The notes beneath the pieces are model-generated. The model searched no databases and had not been told where the DNA came from. It was given only the letters and a program-made list of their open reading frames with translations. A stretch of DNA of 23,956 nt, from positions 1 through 23,956 of the forward strand of contig URZB01000001.1 in NCBI GenBank assembly GCA_900552295.1. The letters are read 5' to 3'. Below are positions 15,395 to 22,020 of the stretch, piece by piece. The stretch's first letter is position 1, and every line of letters starts with the position of its first letter. The position numbers were made by a program, and so were the translations under genes. The DNA is from an uncultured Collinsella sp. (GTDB taxonomy: Bacteria > Actinomycetota > Coriobacteriia > Coriobacteriales > Coriobacteriaceae).

Positions 15395-15805
15395 CTAAAT
15401 AACGATTCCGTTGCAGTGGTCGATTTCGTGCTGGATGATCTCGGCGGTGTAGCCCGAGAAGTTTTTGATGCGGCGGACAAAGTTCTCGTCCAAATACTCA
15501 ACCTTAATGCGGCGATAGCGGGTGCAGGGACGCTCGCCGATTAGCGAGAGGCATCCTTCGCTTGTCTGATAGGCATTGACCTGCTCAAGAATTTGAGGAT
15601 TGTACATCAGGAGCGTCCTGTTGCCGTCCTTTACGCAGATGATGCGTTTGCGCACGCCGATCATGTTGGCGGCGAGGCCCACGCACTCGCGCTCATGCTC
15701 GTGGAGTGTATCTAGGAGATCCTGCCCGGTCGCGGCATCGTCGGGTCCCGCGTCTTCGGAAGGCAGACGCAAAAAGAACTCGGATTTCATGATGGGCTTA
15801 ATCAT
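15395..15805 (-). CDS. def: Peptide deformylase (short 136-residue type)
   Basis: A 136-residue metal-dependent hydrolase that should remove the formyl group from nascent N-terminal fMet. Motif 1 is VGLAANMIG, motif 2 is EGCLSL with metal-binding C85, and motif 3 is QHEIDHCNG with H126, catalytic E127 and H130. The motif 1 glutamine is methionine here, which as I recall is normal for this short Firmicutes/Actinobacteria subfamily. Start ATG at 15805 follows GAGGAG by 6 bases; upstream in-frame extension is not homologous. It is convergent with the AlaA fusion and divergent from the efflux pump. Its paralogue at 7761-8180 lacks the glutamate, so this is the likelier active enzyme of the two. 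Confidence 0.92.
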   Translation of the reverse strand: MIKPIMKSEFFLRLPSEDAGPDDAATGQDLLDTLHEHERECVGLAANMIGVRKRIICVKDGNRTLLMYNPQILEQVNAYQTSEGCLSLIGERPCTRYRRIKVEYLDENFVRRIKNFSGYTAEIIQHEIDHCNGIVI

Positions 15806-15904
15806 GGCGGGCTCCTCATGTCTTATGCTTTCGTGGACTTTTAATAATAGCGCGGAAGGAAAGCTGCGCGTCCGCGTTACAATCTTTCGACGTTGGACCA
15901 TGTT

Positions 15905-15963
15905 GCCAGACTCGTCGTGTACGGCGTCTGGCGTAAGTCTAGGGCTCATTTTTCGCCCTGGAC
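15905..15963 (+). promoter_or_regulatory. Tandem leader hairpins upstream of the efflux pump
   Basis: Two adjacent inverted repeats, GCCAGAC / GTCTGGC (15905-15911, 15926-15932) and GTCTAGGGC / GCCCTGGAC (15937-15945, 15955-15963), precede the pump gene by about 50 bases. The second has a T-rich loop rather than a U-tract after it. The leader may fold and could attenuate translation or transcription. A TACAAT box sits at 15879-15884. Confidence 0.45.
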
Positions 15964-16010
15964 TGTTCCTCTGGGGCGATGCGACTGTCGTTCCAAGAGG
16001 AAGGAAATGC

Positions 16011-17426
16011 ATGGGGAGCAAATCTCAGCAACAAGTTAGAGTAACGCCATCGGGCACTGCGGCGCTTCTCGTCGTAATGTATATTGCAGCCTTTGTCGCC
16101 GCGTTTAACGAGAACATCATTAACGTGGCGTTGCACGACATTATGGCGGCCTTTTCGGTGAGTGCCACCACGGCGCAGTGGCTCGTTTCGGGCTACATGA
16201 TCGTGACGTCGATCTTTACGGCCATCATGGCCTTCCTGTCCGGCCGTTTCTCGACGCGCAAGCTGCTGTTTTTCGCATGCGGATGCATGGTCGCCGGCGA
16301 AGTCCTGTGCCTGGTCGCTTCGTCGTTTAGCGTTTTGCTGCCAAGTCGTATTTTGCAGGCTGCGGGATCGGGCATCTTGTTCCCGCTCATGATGAACGTG
16401 GTGCTGTCATGCGCTCCGCGCGAGAAGCTCGGCCTGTATCTGAGCCTGGGCGGTGCCTGCATTACGCTGGGGCCGGCGTTTGGACCCGTGATCAGCGGTC
16501 TTATGTGTACGTTGTTTGGCTGGAGGGCGGTGTTCGTAGTGCCGCTGGTGGGCGGCATTGTGGTCGCTGTGGCGGGCGCAAAGCTTGTTCAGAATGTTGG
16601 AGAGCGCTCGAACACTACGCTTGATATTCTGTCGGTTGTTTTGCTCGCGGCCGGCATTACGGCATTTGTGTATTCCGTAGGCGAGTTCTCGACCAATCTG
16701 ATTGCCAGTATCGTGGCGCTCTTCACCGCCATTGTGCTGCTCGGCCTGTTTGCCGCCCGTCAGCTCAAGCTCGAACATCCGGTGCTTAACGTGCGTCCCA
16801 TGGCGAGCGTTCGCTTTTGGCCTGCGTGCCTGCTTGTGGTGGTGTCGATGATGACGACGTTCTCGATGAGCGTTTTGTTGCCGCTCTATTTTGAGGGCGC
16901 ATACAGAATGACCGCACTTGTTGCGGGCTTGCTCATTTTGCCGGCGATTGCCTGCAACGCCGTGACCTCGATTGTGGGCGGACGCGTGATGGACGCCCGT
17001 GGCGCATGGCCGCTGCTGCCGGTCGGCTTTGCCCTGATTGCCGTGGGGCAGACTGCCATCTCGATGACGGCGGCAAGCATGAACATCGGCGTCGTCGTGG
17101 CGCTGACCGTTGTGGTGTATGCCGGAGTCGGTTTGGTGCTGAGCCCCTCGCAAACGGCCGGCTTGGAGACGCTGCCTGCCGCTGAGCATCCTCACGGAAC
17201 GGCATTGCTCAACACGTGGAACATGATTGCCGCATCGTTTGGCCCGTCGCTGTTTATCGGCCTGCTCTCGAGTTCTGCGGCGACTGCCGGTGTCGCTGGC
17301 GCTGCGACGGACGTTGCCCAGGCGATTGGATTTGCAGCTGCCGTGCGTGTGGCGGCTGTAATTGCCGTGGTTGGGTTCGCGACGTCGCTGGTGTACGCTC
17401 GTCGCGAGTCGCACATGTCGCATTAA
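16011..17426 (+). CDS. MFS transporter, DHA2-like drug:H+ antiporter
   Basis: A 471-residue major facilitator protein with hydrophobic helices throughout, similar to the EmrB/QacA (DHA2) group. Visible features are FNENIINVALHDIMAAFSVSATTAQWLVSGYM in the first two helices, motif A-like LSGRFSTRKLLF in the first cytoplasmic loop, and motif C-like GACITLGPAFGPVISG in helix 5, typical of proton-driven exporters. The ATG at 16011 follows GAGGAAGGAA; codons further upstream in the frame run through the leader hairpins and are not protein-like. It probably exports toxic hydrophobic compounds, and bile acids are a possible substrate in this niche, but nothing in the sequence proves it. No adjacent regulator gene is present. 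Confidence 0.9.
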   Translation: MGSKSQQQVRVTPSGTAALLVVMYIAAFVAAFNENIINVALHDIMAAFSVSATTAQWLVSGYMIVTSIFTAIMAFLSGRFSTRKLLFFACGCMVAGEVLCLVASSFSVLLPSRILQAAGSGILFPLMMNVVLSCAPREKLGLYLSLGGACITLGPAFGPVISGLMCTLFGWRAVFVVPLVGGIVVAVAGAKLVQNVGERSNTTLDILSVVLLAAGITAFVYSVGEFSTNLIASIVALFTAIVLLGLFAARQLKLEHPVLNVRPMASVRFWPACLLVVVSMMTTFSMSVLLPLYFEGAYRMTALVAGLLILPAIACNAVTSIVGGRVMDARGAWPLLPVGFALIAVGQTAISMTAASMNIGVVVALTVVVYAGVGLVLSPSQTAGLETLPAAEHPHGTALLNTWNMIAASFGPSLFIGLLSSSAATAGVAGAATDVAQAIGFAAAVRVAAVIAVVGFATSLVYARRESHMSH

Positions 17427-17578
17427 TGTGTGCACATAGATTCTGCAGCTAGATTGGATGGCGACACCATAAACTAATGGACGTTTTGCCGAGAGGCATG
17501 AATGTTTAAAGCGCAAAGAGTGCGCGACGGGCCCCGCGAATGGGGCGATGATGCCCGAGAGGGCCAAGAAGGAGTCTC

Positions 17579-18421
17579 ATGTCTGAGAACGAGGAGATCA
17601 TGAACGAGACCGAGAACGAGACCATGGCTGCCGAGGTCGAGGCAGTCGAGACCGTGGAGACCGAAGCTGCCGAGGTTGAGGCTGCTGACGAGGTTTCCGC
17701 CGAGGAGGAGGCCGAGGTTGTCGAGGCCGCCGTTGATTACGATGACGAAGAGCTGATGGACAAGATGCAGAAGGCCGCCCGCCTGCTGCGTAGCCGTCGC
17801 TTTGCTATTTCCAAGGAGGAGGAGGCCAAGGCCGAGCGCATGGCGAACATCGAGCGCGCCATCAAGCTTCTTGACCTCAAGCCCAAGATGGAGCAGAAGG
17901 AAATGTCCGACCTGCTGGGCATGCGCCTTCGTGAGCTCGATGGCCTGATGGCCGAGGCCGAGGCTGCCGATCTGGTCGGCCGCATCGACGACGCCGAGGG
18001 CGATATGCGCAAGATCGTCGTCTTCGCTGCCGAGGATGCCGCTGAGGGCCTGGTCGAGCTTGCCAACAAGAAAGAGAAGCTCCTGCCCGAGCTTTCTTAC
18101 GAGGAGGCTACCGAGCTGATGGCCGCTCTCGATAAGGTTATCGCTCCGCTCGTCGCCATGGGCCTGGACGAGGACCGCGGTCCTCGCGGCGGCCGTGACG
18201 ACCGCGGTGGCCGTGGCGGCGACCGTGGCGGTCGCGGCGGCTTTGGTGACCGTGGCGGCGACCGTGGCGGTCGCGGCGGCTTTGGCGGCAACCGTGGTGG
18301 CTATGGCGACCGCGGCGGCAACCGTGGCGGCTTTGGCGGCAACCGTGGTAACGACCGCGGTGGCCGTGGCGGCGATCGCGGTGGCCGCAACGGTGGCGGC
18401 TTCCGCGGCAACCGTTTTTAG
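17579..18421 (+). CDS. Acidic / MarR-like wHTH / RGG-repeat protein, probable nucleic-acid binder
   Basis: A 280-residue protein in three parts. Residues 1-58 are strongly acidic and low in complexity (Glu/Ala/Val). Residues about 60-165 look like a MarR-type winged helix: helices around LMDKMQKAARLLRSRRF and IERAIKLLDL, then EMSDLLGMRLRELDGLMAEAEAADLVGRIDD and a wing-like strand RKIVVFA. Residues 200-280 are an arginine-glycine tail with many RGG, DRGG and RGGFG units. RGG tails bind RNA and promote condensation in other proteins; the function here is unknown and no named family was recognised. Start ATG follows AAGGAG. The 152-bp gap before it shows no clear promoter. Roles in RNA metabolism or nucleoid organisation are possible. 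Confidence 0.88.
   Translation: MSENEEIMNETENETMAAEVEAVETVETEAAEVEAADEVSAEEEAEVVEAAVDYDDEELMDKMQKAARLLRSRRFAISKEEEAKAERMANIERAIKLLDLKPKMEQKEMSDLLGMRLRELDGLMAEAEAADLVGRIDDAEGDMRKIVVFAAEDAAEGLVELANKKEKLLPELSYEEATELMAALDKVIAPLVAMGLDEDRGPRGGRDDRGGRGGDRGGRGGFGDRGGDRGGRGGFGGNRGGYGDRGGNRGGFGGNRGNDRGGRGGDRGGRNGGGFRGNRF
18211..18285 (+). repeat. 39-bp tandem repeat within the RGG coding region
   Basis: A 36-base stretch at 18211-18246 recurs exactly at 18250-18285, a 39-bp period encoding a 13-residue RGG unit. More diverged GGC/CGT/CGC-rich units continue to 18415. Such repeats can change copy number by slippage. Confidence 0.85.
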
Positions 18422-18423
18422 GG

Positions 18424-18450
18424 GTTACGCGGTTTTACGAACCGCGTAAC
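18424..18450 (+). terminator. Hairpin after the RGG protein gene
   Basis: A perfect 11-bp stem (GTTACGCGGTT / AACCGCGTAAC) with a 5-base loop, two bases after the stop codon. No U-tract follows, so it may be an mRNA-stabilising hairpin or a weak terminator. Confidence 0.6.
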
Positions 18451-18501
18451 TAGTTGACGCTGCGCGCCCGTCCTCTACCTGCGGCGCCGTCATGGTCCAA
18501 A

Positions 18502-18532
18502 GTAGTCATTGGGAACGTTCTTAAACGACTAC
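18502..18532. repeat. Imperfect palindrome GTAGTC...GAACGTTC...GACTAC
   Basis: A 31-base imperfect palindrome: GTAGTC / GACTAC ends around a self-complementary GAACGTTC core (18513-18520). It sits 10 bases before a second, unrelated palindrome. Function unknown; possibly a dispersed repeat or a protein site. Confidence 0.5.
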
Positions 18533-18542
18533 ATAGTATGAG

Positions 18543-18600
18543 AGTGGATAATCTCCCGGTTTGAGCCTGCATTCAAGCTCAAAGTGGGAGATTATCCACT
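18543..18600. repeat. Long palindrome between the RGG gene and pdxT
   Basis: AGTGGATAATCTCCC (18543-18557) pairs with its inverse at 18586-18600; after a 2-base mismatch TTTGAGC (18560-18566) pairs with GCTCAAA (18577-18583), leaving a 10-base loop. The 24-position stem lies between convergent genes. It may terminate transcription, but it also resembles the dispersed palindromic repeats elsewhere in this window. Confidence 0.75.
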
Positions 18601-18645
18601 TTCATTTGTTATGCGTCCGAAAACCCACGCTCGTTTCTACTCAGC

Positions 18646-19233
18646 CTACATTTGGAGGAAGAGTTCGTGGAGGCGGGTGTCGTCGTCGAGCTCGGGGTGG
18701 AAGGTGACGCCGAGCTGGTTGCCTTGGCGGGCGGCGACGATACGGCCGTCGACTTCGGCTAGGGCCTCAGTGTCGCCGTGCACTTCGACGATGCGGGGTG
18801 CACGGATAAACGTCAGCGGCACCTCACCGTCGATACCGCCTACCTGCCCCTTGGTGCGAAAGCTGCCGAGCTGTCTGCCATAGGCATTACGCTCAACGAG
18901 CACATCCATGGTTGCCAAACGCGGCGTGCCCTTATCGTCATGGGCGGCAAGGTCGTGAGCCAGAAGAATCAGGCCGGCGCAGGTGCCCAGGACGGGTATG
19001 CCTTCAGAGATACGGGCACGAAGCTCCTCGAGCATGCCCAACTCATCAAGCAGCTTCCCCTGAACGGTAGACTCGCCGCCGGGAAGTACCAGACGATCAA
19101 AGTCCTGCTTCAAATCAGCCGCCTGCCTCAGCTCAATACAACGTGCGCCTAGCTCGGACAGCCTCGCCTCGTGCTCGGCAAAAGCGCCTTGGACCGCCAG
19201 CACGGCGACCGTTTGGTCTGCGTAATCGCTCAT
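18646..19233 (-). CDS. pdxT: PLP synthase glutaminase subunit PdxT
   Basis: A 195-residue class I glutamine amidotransferase that supplies ammonia to PdxS for making pyridoxal 5'-phosphate. The catalytic triad is C85 in LGTCAGLI with H179 and E181 in FHPEL; the PdxT hallmark PGGEST is at 51-56, and RNAYGRQLGSF matches the family. The length is normal. Start ATG follows AAAGGA by 8 bases. It begins 20 bases after the pdxS stop on the same strand, so the two form an operon, as PdxS and PdxT assemble into a 12+12 synthase complex. The gene ends just inside the palindrome-rich gap that separates it from the RGG gene. Confidence 0.97.
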   Translation of the reverse strand: MSDYADQTVAVLAVQGAFAEHEARLSELGARCIELRQAADLKQDFDRLVLPGGESTVQGKLLDELGMLEELRARISEGIPVLGTCAGLILLAHDLAAHDDKGTPRLATMDVLVERNAYGRQLGSFRTKGQVGGIDGEVPLTFIRAPRIVEVHGDTEALAEVDGRIVAARQGNQLGVTFHPELDDDTRLHELFLQM

Positions 19234-19253
19234 GTGCGATCCTTTCTACCGGA

Positions 19254-20144
19254 CTAGCGTCCGCGCTCCTCCATGATGATCTCGATCTCGTCGGCGTTGA
19301 TGCCCACCATGGCCTCACCCAGGTCCTCCGAAAGCTCGGCGATGAGCTCAGCGTCGGTGAAGTTGGCCACGGCCTTGACGATGGCGGCGGCACGCTTGGC
19401 GGGGTCGCCGCTCTTAAAGATGCCCGAGCCGACAAAGACGCCCTCGGCGCCCAGCTGCATCATCAGCGCGGCGTCGGCGGGGGTCGCTACGCCGCCGGCG
19501 GCAAAGTTCACGACGGGAAGCTTGCCCGTGGCATGGACCTCGCGCACCAGCTCGACCGGAACCTGCAGTTGCTTGGCTGCCTCAAAGAGCTCGTCATCGC
19601 GCAGGGCAACAACGTCGCGGATTTGCTTTTGGATCTTACGCATGTGGCGCACAGCCTGAACGACGTCGCCCGTGCCCGGCTCGCCCTTGGTGCGAATCAT
19701 CGTGGCACCCTCGGCAACACGGCGCAACGCCTCGCCCAGGTCGCGGGCGCCGCAAACAAACGGCACGTCAAACTGGGTCTTGTCGATATGGTAGACGTCA
19801 TCGGCAGGGGAGAGAACCTCGGACTCGTCGATGTAATCGATCTCGATGGCCTGCAGGACCTGCGCCTCGACAATGTGGCCGATGCGGCACTTGGCCATAA
19901 CGGGGATGGAGACGGCCTCCTGGATGCCCTTGATCATCTTGGGGTCGCTCATGCGCGAGACGCCGCCTGCGGCACGGATGTCGGCCGGGATGCGCTCGAG
20001 TGCCATGACGGCGCAAGCGCCTGCCTCCTCGGCGATGCGTGCCTGCTCGGGCGTGGTGACGTCCATGATGACGCCGCCCTTGAGCATCTGCGCGAGCTCG
20101 CGATTGAGTTTGACGCGATCGGCCTTGCTGGTCTGTTCTGCCAT
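19254..20144 (-). CDS. pdxS: PLP synthase subunit PdxS
   Basis: A 296-residue TIM-barrel enzyme that builds pyridoxal 5'-phosphate from ribose 5-phosphate, glyceraldehyde 3-phosphate and ammonia. The two catalytic lysines are K85 in MAKCRIGH and K153 in RTKGEPGTG, with D28 in [30 protein letters not shown] and [30 protein letters not shown] are family-wide. The ATG at 20144 follows AAGGGAG by 5 bases; upstream in-frame ATGs lack homology and a ribosome binding site. It heads the pdxST operon and is divergent from a MocR-type regulator, so this genome makes PLP by the DXP-independent route. Two AAGGTCAG direct repeats in the shared gap are the likely control sites. Confidence 0.98.
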   Translation of the reverse strand: MAEQTSKADRVKLNRELAQMLKGGVIMDVTTPEQARIAEEAGACAVMALERIPADIRAAGGVSRMSDPKMIKGIQEAVSIPVMAKCRIGHIVEAQVLQAIEIDYIDESEVLSPADDVYHIDKTQFDVPFVCGARDLGEALRRVAEGATMIRTKGEPGTGDVVQAVRHMRKIQKQIRDVVALRDDELFEAAKQLQVPVELVREVHATGKLPVVNFAAGGVATPADAALMMQLGAEGVFVGSGIFKSGDPAKRAAAIVKAVANFTDAELIAELSEDLGEAMVGINADEIEIIMEERGR

Positions 20145-20236
20145 GGTTGCTCCCTTGGTTGGCATGTGCATTGCTTGACGGAACATCCTATCGGGGGGCT
20201 GGGTATGGCGAAATACTCAGTTTTCGAGATAATTAC

Positions 20237-20278
20237 AAGGTCAGACTAATACCAGATTGAATGACTTAATAAGGTCAG
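20237..20278. promoter_or_regulatory. Candidate PdxR operator: AAGGTCAG direct repeats
   Basis: AAGGTCAG occurs at 20237-20244 and 20271-20278, 34 bases start to start, in the pdxS-pdxR divergent gap. MocR/PdxR regulators are known to bind spaced direct repeats in this position. The second copy lies 11 bases before the pdxR start, so binding could also repress pdxR. Confidence 0.65.
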
Positions 20279-20289
20279 GTGACAAACTC

Positions 20290-21729
20290 ATGCTTGACTA
20301 CAATTTGGAAAAACGCGGCGAGGCATCGCTCTATGAGTATGTTTACCAGCAAATTCGAGACGATATCGTTGCTGGGCGCATTGTGGCGGGGGAGCACCTT
20401 CCGTCCAAGCGTGCCTTTGCCAGTCATCTGGGAATCAGCGTCATTACCATCGAGAATGCATATAGCCAGTTACTTGCCGAGGGCTATATTTGCTCAATGC
20501 CGCGTCGTGGCTACTACGCTTGCGAGCTTCCGGATGCACCGGTTTTGGCTTCGGCTGCGGAGGGCATCGACCGAGATGCCGTCTCTGTGGGCCCCAGCGC
20601 GCATGATGTCAACGGACAGGTTGAGCGATTTGACGCGCTTTCTCCTTCCGCTTTGGAGGCGGCGCGGCTTTGGCAAAGCGCGCTGCGGGCGACGTTGGCA
20701 TCCGAAGATGAGCGCGAAATCTTCTCGCCCGCTCCCGTGCAGGGCACAGCTCGGCTGCGGTGTGCAATTGCGCATCATCTTCGCGGGACGAGGGGCATGA
20801 ACGTCAATCCCGATAACATCGTCATCGGTGCGGGCGCCCAGCTGCTTGACACGATGCTGGTCCAGCTGCTTGGCGCGGACAAGATATACGCCGTCGAGGA
20901 CCCGGGTTACTTGCGTCTGACGCGCATCTATCAGGCCATGGGCTGCAAGGTGCGGCATATTCCGCTGGATGGCGAGGGCGTTAACCTGGGTGGGCTACTC
21001 GATGCCGGAGCGGACATCCTTCACCTTATGCCGTCGCATCAATATCCAACCGGTTTGGTGACGAGTATTGCGCGTCGCTATGCGCTGCTGAGCTGGGCCG
21101 CAGAGCGACCAGGTCGGTATCTCATCGAAGATGACTTTGATTGTGAGTTTCGCCTTGCCGGCAAGCCGATTCCCGCGCTCGCGTCGATCGATGCCGCCCA
21201 GTCGGTTATCTACACCAACACGTTTTCGAAGAGCCTGTCATCGGCGTTGCGTCTAGCGTACATGGTGTTGCCCGATGAGCTAATGGAGCGATTTAGGCGC
21301 AACCTTGGTTTTTACGCCTCGTCGGTGAGCTCTGTTGACCAGGTCGCTTTGGCGCGTTTGCTGGAATCGGGTGATTACGAGCGGCATGTGAACCGTGTAC
21401 GCGTTCGTGCTCGCGAGGCGCGTGATGGCCTGGCGGCGCTTGTACGGAAAACGTTTCCGGCAGGGGAAGTCTCGATTGAGCATGCAGACGCGGGCCTTTA
21501 CTGCACCGTAGTTGCGGAGTGCGAAGCGGGCGGAAGCTCTTTTGTGCGGGCCCTCACGCGCTCGAGCATCCCTTTTGTCGATATCAATGACTGTTATTGG
21601 TGTGCCGATGGCGCAGCTGCCCCTGAAAACTCAACTCAAATTCTTGTCCAGTATGACGATCTGAGTCCAAAAGTGCTTAACACCTTGGAATTGCAGCTAA
21701 CGGGGGCATTCTGCAATCTAAGTGAGTAG
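20290..21729 (+). CDS. pdxR: MocR/GntR-family regulator of PLP synthesis (PdxR-like)
   Basis: A 479-residue MocR-type regulator. Residues about 11-80 form a GntR winged helix-turn-helix (YEYVYQQIRDDIVAGRIVAGEHLPSKRAFASHLGISVITIENAYSQLLAEGYI). A fold-type-I aminotransferase-like domain follows, with EDDFDCEFR and PLP lysine K314 in NTFSKSLSSALRLAYM. In this family PLP binds as a sensor rather than for catalysis. Divergent placement next to pdxST indicates it controls PLP synthesis, as in Corynebacterium and Listeria; the symbol rests on that context. Start ATG at 20290 has AGGTGA upstream; an in-frame TTG at 20257 is less likely. The last four residues (NLSE) and stop are encoded within a 124-bp palindromic repeat shared with the next gene's 3' end. 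Confidence 0.9.
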   Translation: MLDYNLEKRGEASLYEYVYQQIRDDIVAGRIVAGEHLPSKRAFASHLGISVITIENAYSQLLAEGYICSMPRRGYYACELPDAPVLASAAEGIDRDAVSVGPSAHDVNGQVERFDALSPSALEAARLWQSALRATLASEDEREIFSPAPVQGTARLRCAIAHHLRGTRGMNVNPDNIVIGAGAQLLDTMLVQLLGADKIYAVEDPGYLRLTRIYQAMGCKVRHIPLDGEGVNLGGLLDAGADILHLMPSHQYPTGLVTSIARRYALLSWAAERPGRYLIEDDFDCEFRLAGKPIPALASIDAAQSVIYTNTFSKSLSSALRLAYMVLPDELMERFRRNLGFYASSVSSVDQVALARLLESGDYERHVNRVRVRAREARDGLAALVRKTFPAGEVSIEHADAGLYCTVVAECEAGGSSFVRALTRSSIPFVDINDCYWCADGAAAPENSTQILVQYDDLSPKVLNTLELQLTGAFCNLSE

Positions 21730-21838
21730 ACTTTTGGCACTTTGGCGACCAGGCAGTTTTGTAACAAGCTATCTACCTGCGGTTTTGAAAAGCAGGATGA
21801 CCGGCCTGCTCGGGATGTTCAAAAAAGTCTACTCACTT
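21715..21838. repeat. 124-bp palindromic repeat, copy 1
   Basis: Opens with AATCTAAGTGAGTAGACTTT and closes with AAAAAGTCTACTCACTT, so the ends form an inverted repeat of about 16 bp that continues imperfectly for some 35 bases. It aligns without gaps to copy 2 at 23134-23257; the ends are conserved and the middle is diverged. It overlaps the 3' end of pdxR and provides its stop codon. Neither strand has a U-tract after the stem, so it is not a classic terminator. A MITE-like element is the simplest reading. Confidence 0.88.
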
Positions 21839-21862
21839 GCCGCGCAAAGCTTCTACATGAGA

Positions 21863-21963
21863 AAAAATGGGGTTTTCAACAGGGTTTCGTCCAGCTCTCG
21901 GCAAGCTTTTGGCCAGTTGGGGAGGGCTGTTGAAAACTTGGCAGTCCGTTCGGCGCCATTTTT
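21863..21963. repeat. Nested inverted repeats in the leader of the DUF559-like gene
   Basis: GTTTTCAACAG (21872-21882) is perfectly inverted at 21927-21937, and AAAAATGG (21863-21870) is inverted at 21956-21963, giving a nested imperfect palindrome of about 100 bases. It fills most of the gap between repeat copy 1 and the DUF559-like gene. No coding sequence is apparent in this 285-bp intergenic stretch. Confidence 0.6.
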
Positions 21964-22020
21964 GCTGCGTTCGCGCCAATGCGTGACTGATTGGGTTGAA
22001 ATTCGTGTTTTCCTGTGCCT

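Noticed and set aside
16407..17567. A 386-codon minus-strand open frame opposite the efflux pump
   Set aside because: Arg/His-rich antisense shadow in GC-rich DNA; the plus-strand protein has MFS motifs and a good ribosome binding site.
18195..18420. GC-rich short repeats resembling a CRISPR array
   Set aside because: The repeats are contiguous, in frame and encode RGG units; there are no unique spacers and no cas genes.
21715..21838. Integron attC site
   Set aside because: Length and palindromy fit, but there are no RYYYAAC/GTTRRRY core sites and no integrase in the window.
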